Shown here: positions 6,220-6,640 of the stretch, one piece after another
Layout: the number at the start of each line of letters is the position of its first letter
Position numbering within the stretch: position 1 is the first letter of the stretch
Source: Sphingomonadales bacterium UBA1936
GTDB lineage: Bacteria > Pseudomonadota > Alphaproteobacteria > Sphingomonadales > Sphingomonadaceae
Reading direction: 5' to 3'
Length of the DNA: 6,640 nucleotides
Assembly: GCA_002336985.1 (NCBI GenBank)
Contig: DDFE01000261.1
Location: 1-6,640 of the forward strand
The notes under the pieces: generated by a model
Databases searched by the model: none
Seen by the model: only the letters and a program-made list of their open reading frames with translations
What the model was told of the DNA's origin: nothing
Position numbers and translations under genes: made by a program

Positions 6220-6640
6220 ATGTTCACCCGTCGCGAGACGATGAAATGGGCGTCGGCACAGACGGCGCTGGCGACGATGGCGGGCCCTGTGCTGGCGCAG
6301 GGCTCTGCCGCGACCGCTTCGCTCGATCCCTGGGGCGCCATGCATTGGGGCAAGGGGTTCGAGGGCCAGCGCAAGGCCGATCTCGGCAACGGGCAATTCC
6401 TGAACCCCGTCTTCTCGGGCGACCGCCCCGACCCGACGATCCTGCGGGATGGCGATGATTATTACCTGAGCTTTTCCAGTTTCGATTCCTATCCCGGCGT
6501 GGTCATCTGGCACAGCCGCGACCTGGTGAACTGGCAACCGGTCACCGCCGCCCTGCGCCAGTCCGTCGGGTCGGTATGGGCGCTCGACCTGGTCAAGCAT
6601 GGCGGCCGCTATTTCTGTTACATCCCGGCCCGGACGCCCC
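6220..6640 (+). CDS. GH43 family glycoside hydrolase with Tat signal, 3'-truncated
   Basis: 140 residues are visible before the window ends. The start at 6220 is supported by AGGG at 6210-6213, six bases upstream, and because it includes a twin-arginine signal: TRRETMK (residues 3-9), a hydrophobic stretch, and a probable cut after GPVLA (22-26). An ATG at 6241 would lose the arginines. After the signal, NPVFSGDRPDPTILRDGDDYYL is the classic opening blade of the GH43 five-bladed propeller, with Asp71 as the likely catalytic base. VVIWHSRDLVNWQPV follows, then SVWALD, where Asp123 fits the pKa-modulating acid. The general acid Glu would lie beyond the window. The family comprises mainly beta-xylosidases, arabinofuranosidases and arabinanases; these motifs do not settle which. 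It starts 24 bases after the receptor stop, so the two are almost surely co-transcribed. The enzyme would fold before export and act in the periplasm. Confidence 0.92.
   Translation, partial: MFTRRETMKWASAQTALATMAGPVLAQGSAATASLDPWGAMHWGKGFEGQRKADLGNGQFLNPVFSGDRPDPTILRDGDDYYLSFSSFDSYPGVVIWHSRDLVNWQPVTAALRQSVGSVWALDLVKHGGRYFCYIPARTP

Noticed and set aside
5695..6600. 301-residue open frame on the minus strand across the receptor and GH43 junction
   Set aside because: It is antisense to two well-supported genes, with low-complexity Arg/Val/Ala/Ile composition and no motif.

Overview
The window is GC-rich, densely coded DNA that looks like part of a polysaccharide-utilisation locus from an alphaproteobacterium of the sphingomonad/caulobacter type. 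The main clue is the TonB-dependent receptor, which has the features of the TonB-Xanth-Caul group. A Tat-exported family 43 glycoside hydrolase and short intergenic gaps fit the same picture. The assignment rests on protein character, not on a marker gene, and species cannot be named.

Layout. Bases 2-1360 (+) hold a type-B carboxylesterase whose N-terminus lies outside the window. It converges on a two-gene minus-strand operon: a secreted pectate-lyase-like parallel beta-helix protein (3086-1737), then a small cupin protein (1740-1357) whose start overlaps the lyase stop as ATGA. The esterase and cupin stop codons share the palindrome CTAG, so no terminator fits between them. Bases 3087-3294 are a divergent control region. 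Bases 3295-6195 (+) encode the 966-residue outer-membrane receptor. A GH43 enzyme with a twin-arginine signal follows after 24 bases (from 6220) and runs off the window end.

Control region. It carries CCGGT-centred palindromes of LacI/GalR-operator type. A 13-base sequence occurs once near each divergent gene, in mirror orientation, which suggests one repressor controls both operons. A hairpin followed by six T on the + strand lies between the operators and the lyase gene. It looks like a terminator that would stop + strand transcription before it reaches the receptor gene.

Inferred working model: the lyase, the esterase and perhaps GH43 depolymerise and deacylate a plant cell-wall polymer (pectin with neutral side chains is the best guess). 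The TonB receptor imports the oligosaccharides, and the periplasmic enzymes finish the job. The cupin's role is unknown. The regulator, inner-membrane transporter and cytoplasmic catabolic genes are not in the window. I see no mobile element, CRISPR array, RNA gene or clearly new system. The most interesting points are the mirrored operators, the overlapping convergent transcripts with a displaced terminator, and the translationally coupled lyase-cupin pair.
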